DNA of 64,000 nt, taken from the NCBI RefSeq assembly GCF_028869115.1, contig NZ_CP079800.1, positions 558,001 through 622,000 on the forward strand. The letters are read 5' to 3'. The notes under the pieces were generated by a model that had not been told where the DNA came from, did not search any database, and saw nothing but the letters and a program-made list of their open reading frames with translations. Position 1 is the first letter of the stretch, and each line of letters opens with the position of its first letter. Below are positions 36,902 to 46,287 of this stretch, one piece after another. This stretch comes from Pseudemcibacter aquimaris. GTDB lineage: Bacteria > Pseudomonadota > Alphaproteobacteria > Sphingomonadales > Emcibacteraceae. Made by a program: the position numbers and the translations under genes.

Positions 36902-37360
36902 ATGTATAGCTTAAACTCTGGTGTTAAATCTGATGTAAAAGTCAGAAACTTTGAAGCTGGTCCACAAAAAGATTTTTATCAACATTGGTTAGGGGTAAAA
37001 GGGGAAAGAATATTGCCTGCGAGCAACGATCTGGATCCTGAATATATGGCAGATTATATCAGCCAGATTATCTTGATTGATTATCATGAAAAGGACGATG
37101 AATTTAGTTTCCGTCTTATGGATCAGGATTTAAGAGAAATCCTCGAAGAACTTTCCGAGCAAGATTTAAAAGAGGGCAGTTCCCGCTTAAACCTTTTTGA
37201 TAGCTTCAAATGGTGTATTGAAAATAAAGAACCATATTATTCAAAGCACAATATCGAGCTGGCCTTTAAAGATTACAGCAATTATTCGTCAGTTGTTTAT
37301 CCGCTTTCTGATAATAATAAGGATGTAACCAATCTTGTGTTGGTTGTTCATCTGAATTAA
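36902..37360 (+). CDS. PAS-like domain protein (PAS_5 type)
   Basis: 152 residues. The layout (FYQHWLGVKGERILPASNDLDPEYMADYISQIILIDY... FRLMDQDLREILEELSEQDLKEG... VVYPLSDNN... LVLVVHLN) resembles the single-domain PAS_5 proteins frequent in alphaproteobacteria, whose role is unknown. The upstream 120 bases are AT-rich. It overlaps panC tail to tail by 4 bases. Confidence 0.7.
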   Translation: MYSLNSGVKSDVKVRNFEAGPQKDFYQHWLGVKGERILPASNDLDPEYMADYISQIILIDYHEKDDEFSFRLMDQDLREILEELSEQDLKEGSSRLNLFDSFKWCIENKEPYYSKHNIELAFKDYSNYSSVVYPLSDNNKDVTNLVLVVHLN

Positions 37361-38136
37361 TTTTTTGCAGGCACATTATCAATCAAGCGCGTCTTGCCTA
37401 ACCATGCGGCGGCTAAAACTCTATCCCAGCGTTTTTCGATATAATCGATTTTATCAAAACCTTTTGATCGTAATGCATCACGCGCTTGATCAAAATTATC
37501 TGTCAGTGCCGCTTCTTTTAATATGGCATTTAATGATTGAGCGATTTTAATTTCATCTTGGGATAAATATGCATTTCGTGATGATAATGCCAATCCATGT
37601 TCGTCTCTTATGATTGGGGCGCCAATGATTTTTGTCGTACGCCCTGTTTCATCAACCATTTGCTTGATAACCTGAAGCTGTTGATAATCTTTATTGCCAA
37701 AAACGGCTACGTCCGGATTAACGGCGCTAAACAGGCGGTCAACCACATTCACAACCCCTTTAAAAAAGTCAGGACGGAAATCTGTTTCTAATCCCATGGC
37801 CGCGTCCCCGGTTTTAATGTCGGAATGTAGACCACCTGCATAAATTTCATTCACGGTCGGTAAAAACAAAAGATCAGCACCCACTTTTTCAAGAAGCATT
37901 GCGTCTTGTTCTTCCGTGCGTGGATATTGGTCAAAATCTTCGTTCGGGGCGAATTGCGTTGGGTTAACAAAAATACTGGCGACAACAAAATCGCTTTTTT
38001 GATTGGCAATATCAATTAAGGACAGATGCCCTTGATGCAAGGCACCCATTGTGGGCACAAAACCAATGGATTTATTATTTGATCGTTGCTCGTCAAGAAT
38101 TTCATTTAATTCAGCAATGTTTTTAACGGTAATCAT
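37357..38136 (-). CDS. panC: pantothenate synthetase
   Basis: 259 residues. Joins pantoate and beta-alanine with ATP. Motifs: PTMGALHQGHLSLI (HxGH), the GNKDYQQLQVIKQMV block and LSSRNAYLS (KMSKS-like). A little shorter than the usual 280 residues at the C terminus. It lies immediately after panB on the minus strand, with 9 bases from the restored end of panB to its ATG. Confidence 0.93.
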   Translation of the reverse strand: MITVKNIAELNEILDEQRSNNKSIGFVPTMGALHQGHLSLIDIANQKSDFVVASIFVNPTQFAPNEDFDQYPRTEEQDAMLLEKVGADLLFLPTVNEIYAGGLHSDIKTGDAAMGLETDFRPDFFKGVVNVVDRLFSAVNPDVAVFGNKDYQQLQVIKQMVDETGRTTKIIGAPIIRDEHGLALSSRNAYLSQDEIKIAQSLNAILKEAALTDNFDQARDALRSKGFDKIDYIEKRWDRVLAAAWLGKTRLIDNVPAKN

Positions 38137-38145
38137 GTTGAGGCC

Positions 38146-38232
38146 TTATTCTGAATAAACATATTCTTGATTTGGGAATTTTCGGGATCTGACGTCCGCC
38201 GCATAATTTGATGCGGCAGTATCAATTCTGTC
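38146..38232 (-). pseudogene. panB: detached in-frame C-terminal tail of panB
   Basis: Downstream of the TAA the same frame reads DRIDTAAS, NYAADVRS and RKFPNQEYVYSE and then a TAA at 38146-38148. The FPxxE(H/Y)xY ending is the typical C terminus of PanB. With it the protein would be about 260 residues, and the gene would end 9 bases before panC, a normal operon spacing. Confidence 0.75.
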
Positions 38233-38928
38233 TTAGAGGTTTTCATATTGCTTCACAAATTGCGGTATATAGTCGCTGTTTAAACCCAACATGTCTTCTG
38301 TGACAAGGATTTGTCCGTCGCATTCGGACGATGCGCCAATGCCAATGGTTGGGATTTCGATTTCTTTGGTAATTTGTGCAGCACTATTTTCCACAGTGCC
38401 TTCGATAACAACGGAAAATGCGCCTGCCTTTTCGACCTCTTTTGCGTCATCGATTAATTTTGAAAGCCCGCCTTCTGTGCGTCCTTTAATTTTATAGCCG
38501 CCCTCTTTAACGACCGATTGCGGCAGTAATCCAATATGCGCCATCACGGGGATACCGTTATTTGTCAGATACGAAATGGTTTCGGCCATTTCCATGCCGC
38601 CTTCTAACTTAACGGCGTCGCAATTTGTTTCTTTTATTATGCGTGAAGCGTTTTTAAAGGCGGTCTCAATATCATTTTCATATGTATCATACGGCATATC
38701 GACCACCACGATTGAATTTGATGACGATTTAACGACGGCCTTCCCATGATTAATCATCATGTCTATTGAGACACCAAGCGTATTTTCCATACCGTATAAA
38801 ACCATGCCGACTGAATCGCCGACCAACAGGATATCACAGTGCTTATCAAGTATTTTTGCAATCGGTGCCGTATAGGCCGTTAAACAGACGAGTGGCGTAT
38901 CAGATTTTTTGAGGGTGCTTATTTTCAT
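38233..38928 (-). CDS. panB: ketopantoate hydroxymethyltransferase, C-terminally shortened by an in-frame stop
   Basis: 231 residues of a normally 260-270 residue enzyme that makes ketopantoate from oxoisovalerate. LVCLTAYTAP, LLVGDSVGMVLYG, VVVDMPYDTYE (metal site), VKLEGG, VMAHIGLLPQSV and PTIGIGAS are all present, so the barrel core is complete. A TAA at 38233-38235 ends it after QFVKQYENL. The next 28 codons in the same frame encode a recognisable PanB tail. Possibly functional without the tail, a nonsense mutation, or a sequence error. Confidence 0.88.
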   Translation of the reverse strand: MKISTLKKSDTPLVCLTAYTAPIAKILDKHCDILLVGDSVGMVLYGMENTLGVSIDMMINHGKAVVKSSSNSIVVVDMPYDTYENDIETAFKNASRIIKETNCDAVKLEGGMEMAETISYLTNNGIPVMAHIGLLPQSVVKEGGYKIKGRTEGGLSKLIDDAKEVEKAGAFSVVIEGTVENSAAQITKEIEIPTIGIGASSECDGQILVTEDMLGLNSDYIPQFVKQYENL

Positions 38929-39256
38929 GGGTTTAAACCGGTAAAAGAGGTTCCAAGCTGAGTCAGGGCGTAAATATTTCCAGCGCAGTTAAATATATTG
39001 GATTTCTGCCAAACGCAAGGATATCAATCGCTTTAAGTCAGGATTATTATAGCATGTCTTTAGCCGGACTTTTTGGTATATAATTGAATTGATAAAAAAA
39101 TATCGGATTTTTAAGAGTTTTTAGGTTATATTTCTTGACGTATTTCACTTGATCCCCTATATACCGCTTTCAAGTTTTATAGGGGCTATGGTTGATTCTT
39201 GTAATAGGAAACCCAAAAAGCCTTTTAGATTAAGAATATAAGTTAAGGAAAAGACG
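38929..39256. other. 328-base divergent region between panB and rpmB
   Basis: It holds the rpmB promoter (39135-39163) and a 70-base AT-rich leader. The panB half (38929-39060) has no clear sigma-70 pair by eye. No reading frame of note and no strong hairpin. Confidence 0.5.
39135..39163 (+). promoter_or_regulatory. sigma-70 promoter of rpmB
   Basis: TTGACG (39135-39140), a 17-base spacer and TATATA (39158-39163). Start of transcription is expected near 39170, giving a leader of about 85 bases. TAAGGAAAAGACG precedes the ATG at 39257 with a good ribosome binding site. Confidence 0.75.
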
Positions 39257-39544
39257 ATGTCACGTGTATGTGAATTAACAGGCAAAGCTGTAATGAGCGG
39301 TAACAACGTAAGCCACGCGCTTAACAGAACACGCCGCAAGTTCCGTCCGAATCTTACTAAAGTGACATTGATGAGCGATGCACTTGGTCAATCAGTGAAG
39401 ATGAAAATCTCTGCGCACGCTCTTCGTAGCGTTGAACACAATGGTGGTTTGGATAACTTCCTTGTGAAAGCAAACGATGCTGTTCTTTCACTGAAAGCGA
39501 GACGCCTAAAGAAAAACATCAAAAAGAAATTGGCTGCTGCTTAA
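39257..39544 (+). CDS. rpmB: 50S ribosomal protein L28
   Basis: 95 residues. [10 protein letters not shown]...[19 protein letters not shown] is the L28 signature; the long C-terminal part rich in Lys/Arg is typical of alphaproteobacteria. There is no CxxC pair, so it is the zinc-free type. Own promoter upstream and own terminator downstream: monocistronic. Confidence 0.97.
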   Translation: MSRVCELTGKAVMSGNNVSHALNRTRRKFRPNLTKVTLMSDALGQSVKMKISAHALRSVEHNGGLDNFLVKANDAVLSLKARRLKKNIKKKLAAA

Positions 39545-39571
39545 TTTCATTTGATAATATTTTTAAAGAAG

Positions 39572-39598
39572 GCCGCTGATTTTTCAGCGGCTTTTTTT
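39572..39598 (+). terminator. rho-independent terminator of rpmB
   Basis: GCCGCTGA (39572-39579), loop TTTT, TCAGCGGC (39584-39591), then seven T. A textbook intrinsic terminator 27 bases after the rpmB stop. Confidence 0.93.
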
Positions 39599-39742
39599 AT
39601 GTTATAATCCCCTTAAATAGATAGCATTTTAGATGAAATGTAAGGAATATTTCATTTCCTGTGTCTATAAAACTAATCTGTCAGTTTTTTCATAGTACAT
39701 TTGTTTGGTTATTTTTATCATTTCTATCATCAAGAGGTGTAA

Positions 39743-40291
39743 ATGAGCAGTCGTGCAATTACAGCGGCGATTATAAAGGCGGCAAAAAAAGAATTTCAAA
39801 AACATGGTTACCGTAAGGCGGCGATGGATGACATCGTACGCGCCGTTAATGCGGCCAATGATGATGCGGATTTCACCAAAAAAGAAACCTGTCTTAACGT
39901 GTTAAAATCATACTATAATTCAGTAAAACGAAAGCTGGAAAGTTATGAAGAAAACATCAACGCCCGCCAGCGATTAAGCCTGTATTTGGATGAATATTTT
40001 CAGGATGCAGAAACCATCGCGAAAGAAGGAAACCCGATTTTCAATTTATATTGGGACCTACGCGGACAGGACGAAGAATTATTTCATGAGGCTGAGAAAA
40101 TTTTAAAGCTTCAGCATAAATGGATTGATGATCAATTTGTTATCATATTAAAAACAGAAAATGTGGCTGATCAGGGCAATAGATTGATGGCGGCGCTTCA
40201 CGGGCTATTCTTTTTGGCGCGCCTTCAGGATGACGCAAGCATGTTTAAATCACAGCTCATTCAACTAAAATCGTGGATAAGGTCCATGTAA
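39743..40291 (+). CDS. TetR-like protein with altered helix-turn-helix
   Basis: 182 residues. The first helices fit TetR (ITAAIIKAAKKEFQKHGYRKAAMDDIVRAV), but the recognition helix, normally like SKGTLYHYFxSKE, reads NAANDDADFTKKETCLNVLKSYYNSV, so DNA binding may be changed or lost. The remaining helical part resembles a TetR ligand domain. The AmpG-like transporter starts 71 bases downstream on the same strand. Confidence 0.7.
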   Translation: MSSRAITAAIIKAAKKEFQKHGYRKAAMDDIVRAVNAANDDADFTKKETCLNVLKSYYNSVKRKLESYEENINARQRLSLYLDEYFQDAETIAKEGNPIFNLYWDLRGQDEELFHEAEKILKLQHKWIDDQFVIILKTENVADQGNRLMAALHGLFFLARLQDDASMFKSQLIQLKSWIRSM

Positions 40292-40362
40292 GCGGAAATC
40301 GGTCTTGACCTTGCCATAATGATGGGCCACTGTGTGGAAAATCATTACATAAGGTCAGTCAT

Positions 40363-41736
40363 TTGTCAGATACCACAGTTCAAGAAAAATCAACACTTGA
40401 AGCCATAAAAGTATATTTCAAGCCAACAGTTTTTGCCATTTTGTTTTTGGGTTTTTCATCTGGTGTTCCTTATGGTGTGCTTTCGGGTGCCCTTAGTTAC
40501 TGGGTATCAAAAATTGAACTTAGTCCCAGTGAAATTAGCCTTCTACTCGCCGCGGGTTTTCCGTATACCATCAAATTTTTATGGTCGCCGTTCATTGATC
40601 AGGTCAAATTACCCATATTGAATAAGCTGCTCGGTCAACGAAGAAGCTGGCTTATTTTATCGCAAGCATTGCTCGCGGGTAGTATCATTTGGCTTGGATT
40701 TACCAATCCGCTTGAGGATTACACGGAAACCTATATGGTTGCGTTTTTAATCGCGTTATTCGGTGCGACGCAGGATATCGTTATTGATGGTTTCCGAATT
40801 GAAATTTTAAAAGATGATGAACAGGCGGCGGGGGCCGCGCTTTATATTTACGGCTACCGTATCGCGGGGATTATATTCTCTATCGGTGTGATTTACATTT
40901 ATTCGCTGTTTGAAATTGATTGGTCGTTACTGTTCATTATGGGCAGCTCGACCATGCTGGTGGGTATGATTGCGGTTTTATTTATCCGTGAACCGGAACA
41001 TAAAGCCACAGAAGAAAAACAAAAAATAAAAGAAGAAATCGATGCATTCCTTGCCGAACGCGAGGAAGCCGGAAAACAAAGCAAGGAATATTTCGCCTGG
41101 ATTTATATGACGGTTGTGGCGCCGTTTCGGGAATTTATGATGCGGCGGGGATGGTTTGTTTTTATTCTTTTTGCGATTTTTTACAAAATCGGCGACAGCA
41201 TGGCCGTGTCACTACAAACGCGATATTTCTTGTCACTCGGGTTTGACGATCTGGTAATCGCCAATTCCGGAAAGCTGGTTGGTTTCTGGGCATTGTTCAT
41301 CGGTTTCGCCGTTGGTGGCTGGCTCATGAGCAAAGTGGGCCTTTGGAAAGGCTTATTGATCTGCGCCATATTGCAGCTTGCGTCCAATTTTTCATTCTCG
41401 GCGCTTTATCTTATTGGCCCCAATGCATATTTCCTTGCCTTTACCATGGGATTTGAACAATTCGCCACCGGCATGGGCGCGACAGTTCTGGTCGCATTCC
41501 AATCGCTTCTTTGTAACCGTTCATTCACGGTCACTCAATATGCACTCCTCAGCGCGCTTAATCAGTTCACCGTAAAACTGCTGTCCGCACCAAGCGGCTT
41601 TATCGTCGAAGGCGTCGGCTGGTTCTGGTTCTTCATCATTACCGCTGTTGTTGCAGTGCCGGGGATACTCTTATTGTTCTGGATTAAAAGGTTAGAACAT
41701 CCGGATGAGAAGTATTCGGAAATGAAAGAAGAATAG
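40363..41736 (+). CDS. AmpG-like MFS permease
   Basis: 457 residues, 12 or more membrane spans. The N-terminal FLGFSSGVPYGVLSGALSYW and the FLWSPFIDQVKLPILNKLLGQRRSWLI and GATQDIVIDGFRIE blocks are the AmpG (muropeptide permease) pattern. It would import anhydro-muropeptides for recycling; other AmpG-like substrates are possible. A charged loop of about 45 residues (KATEEKQKIKEEIDAFLAEREEAGKQSKEY) follows span 6. TTG start with AAGG upstream. Confidence 0.85.
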   Translation: MSDTTVQEKSTLEAIKVYFKPTVFAILFLGFSSGVPYGVLSGALSYWVSKIELSPSEISLLLAAGFPYTIKFLWSPFIDQVKLPILNKLLGQRRSWLILSQALLAGSIIWLGFTNPLEDYTETYMVAFLIALFGATQDIVIDGFRIEILKDDEQAAGAALYIYGYRIAGIIFSIGVIYIYSLFEIDWSLLFIMGSSTMLVGMIAVLFIREPEHKATEEKQKIKEEIDAFLAEREEAGKQSKEYFAWIYMTVVAPFREFMMRRGWFVFILFAIFYKIGDSMAVSLQTRYFLSLGFDDLVIANSGKLVGFWALFIGFAVGGWLMSKVGLWKGLLICAILQLASNFSFSALYLIGPNAYFLAFTMGFEQFATGMGATVLVAFQSLLCNRSFTVTQYALLSALNQFTVKLLSAPSGFIVEGVGWFWFFIITAVVAVPGILLLFWIKRLEHPDEKYSEMKEE

Positions 41737-41824
41737 TCGTTAATTACGACGGATTGATTTATTGAGATAATTTATTCTATTCTATTCAACTAGAATTGAG
41801 TATTGTCTCAGGGGAAATAAGAAA

Positions 41825-42142
41825 TTGAAAAGAGAGCTATTAATATTTTCGTTAAAAGAAGGCATTATTTACTCATTTTTAGGAATGTTATTTTCAATTG
41901 TAGCGACACAATCATTTAAAAATATTTCAATTATGATAATTGCAATTCCTATTTTAGGGGTTTTGATTTCATTCATTTTTACATACTTGAGAAATATTCA
42001 GAAGCATGAAAATTTAATACGATTGTATGGTGATCTGTACATTGAGAAATTTCAAGAAGTATATAATGAGAAAGGATTGAAAACGATCGTAAGGGAAAAA
42101 TGGTTAGATAAGCTTGAAGTAAATTTAAAGGAATTTGAATAA
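41825..42142 (+). CDS. small two-span membrane protein, unknown
   Basis: 105 residues from TTG 41825 with GGGG about 10 bases upstream. Two hydrophobic segments (IIYSFLGMLFSIVATQS and ISIMIIAIPILGVLISFIFTYL) are followed by a charged C-terminal helix. Codon use is markedly AT-rich compared with the neighbours, suggesting recent acquisition. No family recognised. Confidence 0.55.
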   Translation: MKRELLIFSLKEGIIYSFLGMLFSIVATQSFKNISIMIIAIPILGVLISFIFTYLRNIQKHENLIRLYGDLYIEKFQEVYNEKGLKTIVREKWLDKLEVNLKEFE

Positions 42143-42153
42143 TTTAATCAAAA

Positions 42154-42534
42154 TCAAACCTTCCGAACAACCAGTCTTAATTCCGTAGAATACCTCGAAA
42201 CACGACTAACCATTTGGAAACCGTGTTGTTCCAGTAGGAACATTATGTTTTTAGACCTAAAAAAATTAACCTGTCCGTCCTGTGGTTCTGGTGTTTTATA
42301 AACGCGGGTGACGGGGATGGATAATTGGAAAGTTTCACCGTGTTCCATGGTTTTATATTTGTTTTTGAAATAACCATTTATATTTTCTGCGCGAATTAGG
42401 TCTTTATTTGAAAGGTCGGGGCTTTGGTTAAGGCTCTTTTCAAATTTGCAAAAGGGGCAAATGATTTTATCCGCGTTTATTTCTGCAACCGCGCCGCAAA
42501 CCTGGCAATGTGTATCGGGTGATAAATTATTCAT
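42154..42534 (-). CDS. zinc-ribbon hypothetical protein
   Basis: 126 residues. An N-terminal zinc ribbon is formed by CQVCGAVAE and CPFCKFEK (two CxxC pairs, about residues 10-30), followed by a domain of about 90 residues ending in RYSTELRLVVRKV. No family recognised; convergent with the preceding small membrane protein gene. Confidence 0.6.
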   Translation of the reverse strand: MNNLSPDTHCQVCGAVAEINADKIICPFCKFEKSLNQSPDLSNKDLIRAENINGYFKNKYKTMEHGETFQLSIPVTRVYKTPEPQDGQVNFFRSKNIMFLLEQHGFQMVSRVSRYSTELRLVVRKV

Positions 42535-42669
42535 GGGGTCTTTGTACCCCCATAAAAACTGTGGGTAAACAGAAGAAAATAAAAAACCATTTGGTTCGTG
42601 CTTAAAATAACTATATCATCCCAAAGTTTCGCCGGGAAAGCGAAGCTCAAGAGGGTAAAGAGTTATTTT

Positions 42670-43500
42670 ATGACGAATTCGTTAAGCAAATATGTCATTG
42701 CAACCGATGATAATCCCATTCTGGTTGCCAGTGGTGATATTGAAGTACGACTGGCACAGTCACATGAAGAAATAATCGCAGGTCAAAAATTGCGATATAA
42801 AGTTTTCTTTGAAGAAATGGGCGCAAGGCCATCAAAAGAGGTCGCCGAACAAGCCCGTGATTTTGATGCCTTTGATGATATTTGCGATCATTTGCTGGCG
42901 ATTGATAATTCGAAATCCGGTGATGACCGTGTTGTCGCCACATATAGATTGCTTCGTGAAGAAAAAATCGACAAGAAAGATGATTTTTATTCCACCTGCG
43001 AATTTGATCTGGATAATCTTTATAGTGATCATTTTCGTGATCTGATGGGCGACCGTCAGTTACTTGAACTGGGCCGCAGCTGCGTAAAGGAAGATTATAG
43101 AACAAATGCCGTCATGCATTTGATGTGGAAATTTATCGCAAGATATATCGATAAACATAAAATTGCCTATCTGTTTGGTTGCGCAAGCCTGCCGGGCGTC
43201 GATCAAAAACCGTTAGAGGCACAATTATCCTATCTTTATCATTATCATAAAACACCGGATGCTTATAATATTCCAGCACTTGCTGATCAGCGTCAGAAAA
43301 TGAATTATTTTGATAAGCAAGATTTTGAAAAACGCGACGCAAGACGAGGATTAGCCCCACTTGTTAAGGGGTATCTTAACCTTGGTTGTTATATCGGTGA
43401 CGGCGCGGTGATTGATGAACAGTTCGGCACGACGGATGTGTTTATCCTGCTTCCGGTTGATCGCTTGGAAAAACGTTATCTTTCTTTATTTGAAGATTGA
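42670..43500 (+). CDS. olsB: OlsB-type ornithine N-acyltransferase (GNAT fold)
   Basis: 276 residues. The pattern EVRLAQSHEEIIAGQKLRYKVFFEEMGA, VVATYRLL and ELGRSCVKEDYRTNAVMHLMWKFIARYI is characteristic of the OlsB/hemolysin-like acyltransferases that put a 3-hydroxyacyl chain on ornithine, the first step to ornithine lipids. OlsA (a PlsC-like enzyme) is needed next; the closest PlsC gene here is at 57.4 kb. Start at ATG 42670 is preferred to a GTG at 42598, since family members begin near here. Confidence 0.8.
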   Translation: MTNSLSKYVIATDDNPILVASGDIEVRLAQSHEEIIAGQKLRYKVFFEEMGARPSKEVAEQARDFDAFDDICDHLLAIDNSKSGDDRVVATYRLLREEKIDKKDDFYSTCEFDLDNLYSDHFRDLMGDRQLLELGRSCVKEDYRTNAVMHLMWKFIARYIDKHKIAYLFGCASLPGVDQKPLEAQLSYLYHYHKTPDAYNIPALADQRQKMNYFDKQDFEKRDARRGLAPLVKGYLNLGCYIGDGAVIDEQFGTTDVFILLPVDRLEKRYLSLFED

Positions 43501-43554
43501 TCGAAACCGAAGAATCGATCATATTTTCAAGTAATAAATAACGCACCAGCGAAA

Positions 43555-46284
43555 ATGGTAATGACCGAACAAAAAACAAAAGAAAAACCAAATACAAAAA
43601 GCAAGCCCGCAAAAACAACACCCATGATGGCACAATTCCTTGAAATAAAGGAAAAGCATCAGGAATATTTGCTGTTTTACCGCATGGGGGATTTTTACGA
43701 GCTTTTCTTCCAGGACGCGGTGACGGCTGCGGCGGCGTTGGATATCACGCTGACCAAACGTGGCAAGCATAATGATGAAGATATCCCAATGTGTGGCGTT
43801 CCCGTTCATGCGGCGGAAAATTATCTTTCCCGCCTGATTGGAAAGGGTTTTAAGGTCGCCGTCTGCGAACAGATGGAAGACCCCGCAGAGGCTAAAAAAC
43901 GCGGCAGTAAATCCGTCGTGCGCCGTGATGTTGTCCGTCTTGTGACGCCGGGCACGATTACCGAAGAAAATCTGCTGGACGCGCGGGCGCATAATTACCT
44001 TGCCGCCTTATCGCTTGCGAAAGGAAATTACGCATTATCATGGCTTGATATCACCACCGGTGATTTTTACGTTTGCAAAATGGAAGCCGCCAATCTGGAT
44101 GCGGAACTCGCCAGGTTACAAGCGGGTGAACTAATCGCGTCATTCGGTGTGCTTGATAAGGGTGAACTTGTGGATGTGCTCGATGATTGGCAACATATCA
44201 TCAGCCCCGTTGAAAATAAGCTGTTCGACAGCGCCAAGGCAGAAGAAAAATTAAAAGAGGTTTACGGCGTCAGTGTCCTTGATGGCATCGGATCATTTGA
44301 TCGCGCGGAACTGGCGGCCTGTGGAGCATTAATTGAATACCTCGAAGAAACCCAAAAGGGCAAAATTCCAAAACTTAAAAAACCGATGATGGTTGGCGAA
44401 GATGCGGTCATGATGATCGATAGTGCCACACGTCGGAACCTTGAATTAAACAGAACATTATCGGGTGAGAAAAAAGGAAGCCTGCTTTTCACCATTGATA
44501 AGACCATTACGGGTGCGGGTGCGCGGCTTTTAGGCAGTTACCTAAGTGCGCCACTGACGGACCCAGTGCGGATTAATAAACGTCTTGATCTGGTGACTTA
44601 CTTTTTAAATGCGGAAGCGCTACGTATTCAATTGCGCGGGCTTTTAAAAAGCTGTCCCGATATTGAACGGGCGATGTCGCGTCTTTCAGTGGGGCGCGGC
44701 GGGCCACGTGACTTGGCGGCCGTTGGGCAGGGGCTTGATCAGGCCTTTCAAATACGTGAAATTATTGAACGTAATATTGAAAATACCCGTGATGATCTAT
44801 CCGGTAAAATTGATGATTTAAAAGAAATCATCGGAAAATTTGGTCATCATAGCGATCTGGTGGATGAACTGCGCCGTGCGCTGCTTCCTGATCCGCCGCT
44901 TATTATCCGTGACGGTAATTTTATCGCGCGTGGGTACAATGCACCGCTTGATGAATTTCAGACATTAAAATCGGAAAGCAAGCGATTGATCGCCGCACTC
45001 GAAGGACGATACCGTGAAAAGACGGGCATCAATGGCCTAAAGATCAAATATAATAACGTGCTTGGTTATTTTATCGAGGTCACAGCAATGCACGCGGATA
45101 AATTAATGACCGCGCCGCTAAACGAAGAATTTATTCACCGTCAAACGCTTGCCAATAACGTTCGCTTTAATTCACAGGAACTGGCGGAACTAGCAAGCAA
45201 GATCGGGCAGGCGGCTGACCGCGCGCTTGCACTTGAACATGAACTGTTTGAAAAATTGGTTCAGATGGTTCTGATGCAGTGGGACAGTATTATTGTTGCC
45301 TCGACGGCACTGGCGAAATTGGATGTTGGTTCATCGCTTGCGGAACTTGCCGTCGAAAATAATTATTGTCGTCCAAATGTTGACGAAAGCCTTGCCTTTG
45401 AGGTCGAGGCAGGACGTCACCCGGTGGTTGAGGCATCCATCAAACAAAATCTTGAAGGCAAGTTCGTCGCCAATGATTGTGATCTTGGTGTTGATAATCG
45501 TTTGTGGTTGATCACTGGTCCAAACATGGCGGGTAAAAGCACGTTCTTACGTCAAAATGCGCTTATCGCGATCCTCGCGCAAATGGGCAGTTTTGTGCCG
45601 GCATCAAGCGCGCACATCGGTATTGTTGACCGGTTATTCAGCCGCGTTGGCGCGTCCGATGATTTGGCGCGCGGGCGTTCCACATTTATGGTGGAAATGG
45701 TTGAAACGGCGGCGATCCTTAATCAATCATCGAAAAAATCGCTTGTGATTCTTGATGAAATTGGTCGTGGTACGGCCACCTATGACGGGTTATCCATTGC
45801 ATGGGCGGCCGTTGAGCATCTTCACGAAGTAAATAAAGCGCGCGGCTTATTTGCGACACATTATCATGAGATGACAGCGCTATCTGCAAAATTATCAAAG
45901 CTCGCCCTTCATTATATGAAGGTTAAAGAATGGGACGGTGAAGTGATATTCATGCATGAGGTGGCCGCAGGGTCAGCCGACAGATCATATGGTATTCAGG
46001 TGGCGAAACTTGCTGGTCTTCCGGCGGTGGTGGTTGAACGCGCGACACAGGTTCTTCATAGTCTTGAGCAAGGCGGGCAAGAGGGACAAGGCGTTGCCCA
46101 AGGCCAAAAAATGGAAGCCTTAAGTGATGAATTGCCGCTTTTTTCCGCGGTGCAGGAAAAAGTAAGTGCGCGACCATCCGAACCATCAAAGCTTGAACTG
46201 GAAATGGATAAAGTCAATCCGGATGAGCTTAGCCCGAGAGAGGCACTCGATATCATTTATCAATTAAAGGGATTATTACGGTAA
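43555..46284 (+). CDS. mutS: DNA mismatch repair protein MutS
   Basis: 909 residues. Domain I has [30 protein letters not shown] with the mismatch-wedge Phe-x-Glu; connector, lever and clamp follow; the C-terminal ATPase has Walker [29 protein letters not shown] and a FATHYHE switch. A second ATG two codons later (43561) is possible. It opens the conserved run mutS-glnD-murJ. Confidence 0.97.
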   Translation: MVMTEQKTKEKPNTKSKPAKTTPMMAQFLEIKEKHQEYLLFYRMGDFYELFFQDAVTAAAALDITLTKRGKHNDEDIPMCGVPVHAAENYLSRLIGKGFKVAVCEQMEDPAEAKKRGSKSVVRRDVVRLVTPGTITEENLLDARAHNYLAALSLAKGNYALSWLDITTGDFYVCKMEAANLDAELARLQAGELIASFGVLDKGELVDVLDDWQHIISPVENKLFDSAKAEEKLKEVYGVSVLDGIGSFDRAELAACGALIEYLEETQKGKIPKLKKPMMVGEDAVMMIDSATRRNLELNRTLSGEKKGSLLFTIDKTITGAGARLLGSYLSAPLTDPVRINKRLDLVTYFLNAEALRIQLRGLLKSCPDIERAMSRLSVGRGGPRDLAAVGQGLDQAFQIREIIERNIENTRDDLSGKIDDLKEIIGKFGHHSDLVDELRRALLPDPPLIIRDGNFIARGYNAPLDEFQTLKSESKRLIAALEGRYREKTGINGLKIKYNNVLGYFIEVTAMHADKLMTAPLNEEFIHRQTLANNVRFNSQELAELASKIGQAADRALALEHELFEKLVQMVLMQWDSIIVASTALAKLDVGSSLAELAVENNYCRPNVDESLAFEVEAGRHPVVEASIKQNLEGKFVANDCDLGVDNRLWLITGPNMAGKSTFLRQNALIAILAQMGSFVPASSAHIGIVDRLFSRVGASDDLARGRSTFMVEMVETAAILNQSSKKSLVILDEIGRGTATYDGLSIAWAAVEHLHEVNKARGLFATHYHEMTALSAKLSKLALHYMKVKEWDGEVIFMHEVAAGSADRSYGIQVAKLAGLPAVVVERATQVLHSLEQGGQEGQGVAQGQKMEALSDELPLFSAVQEKVSARPSEPSKLELEMDKVNPDELSPREALDIIYQLKGLLR

Positions 46285-46287
46285 CGA

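Noticed and set aside
43519-43992. 157-codon minus-strand open frame opposite the mutS start
   Set aside because: Lies over the conserved N-terminal domain of mutS and shows no recognisable protein pattern.
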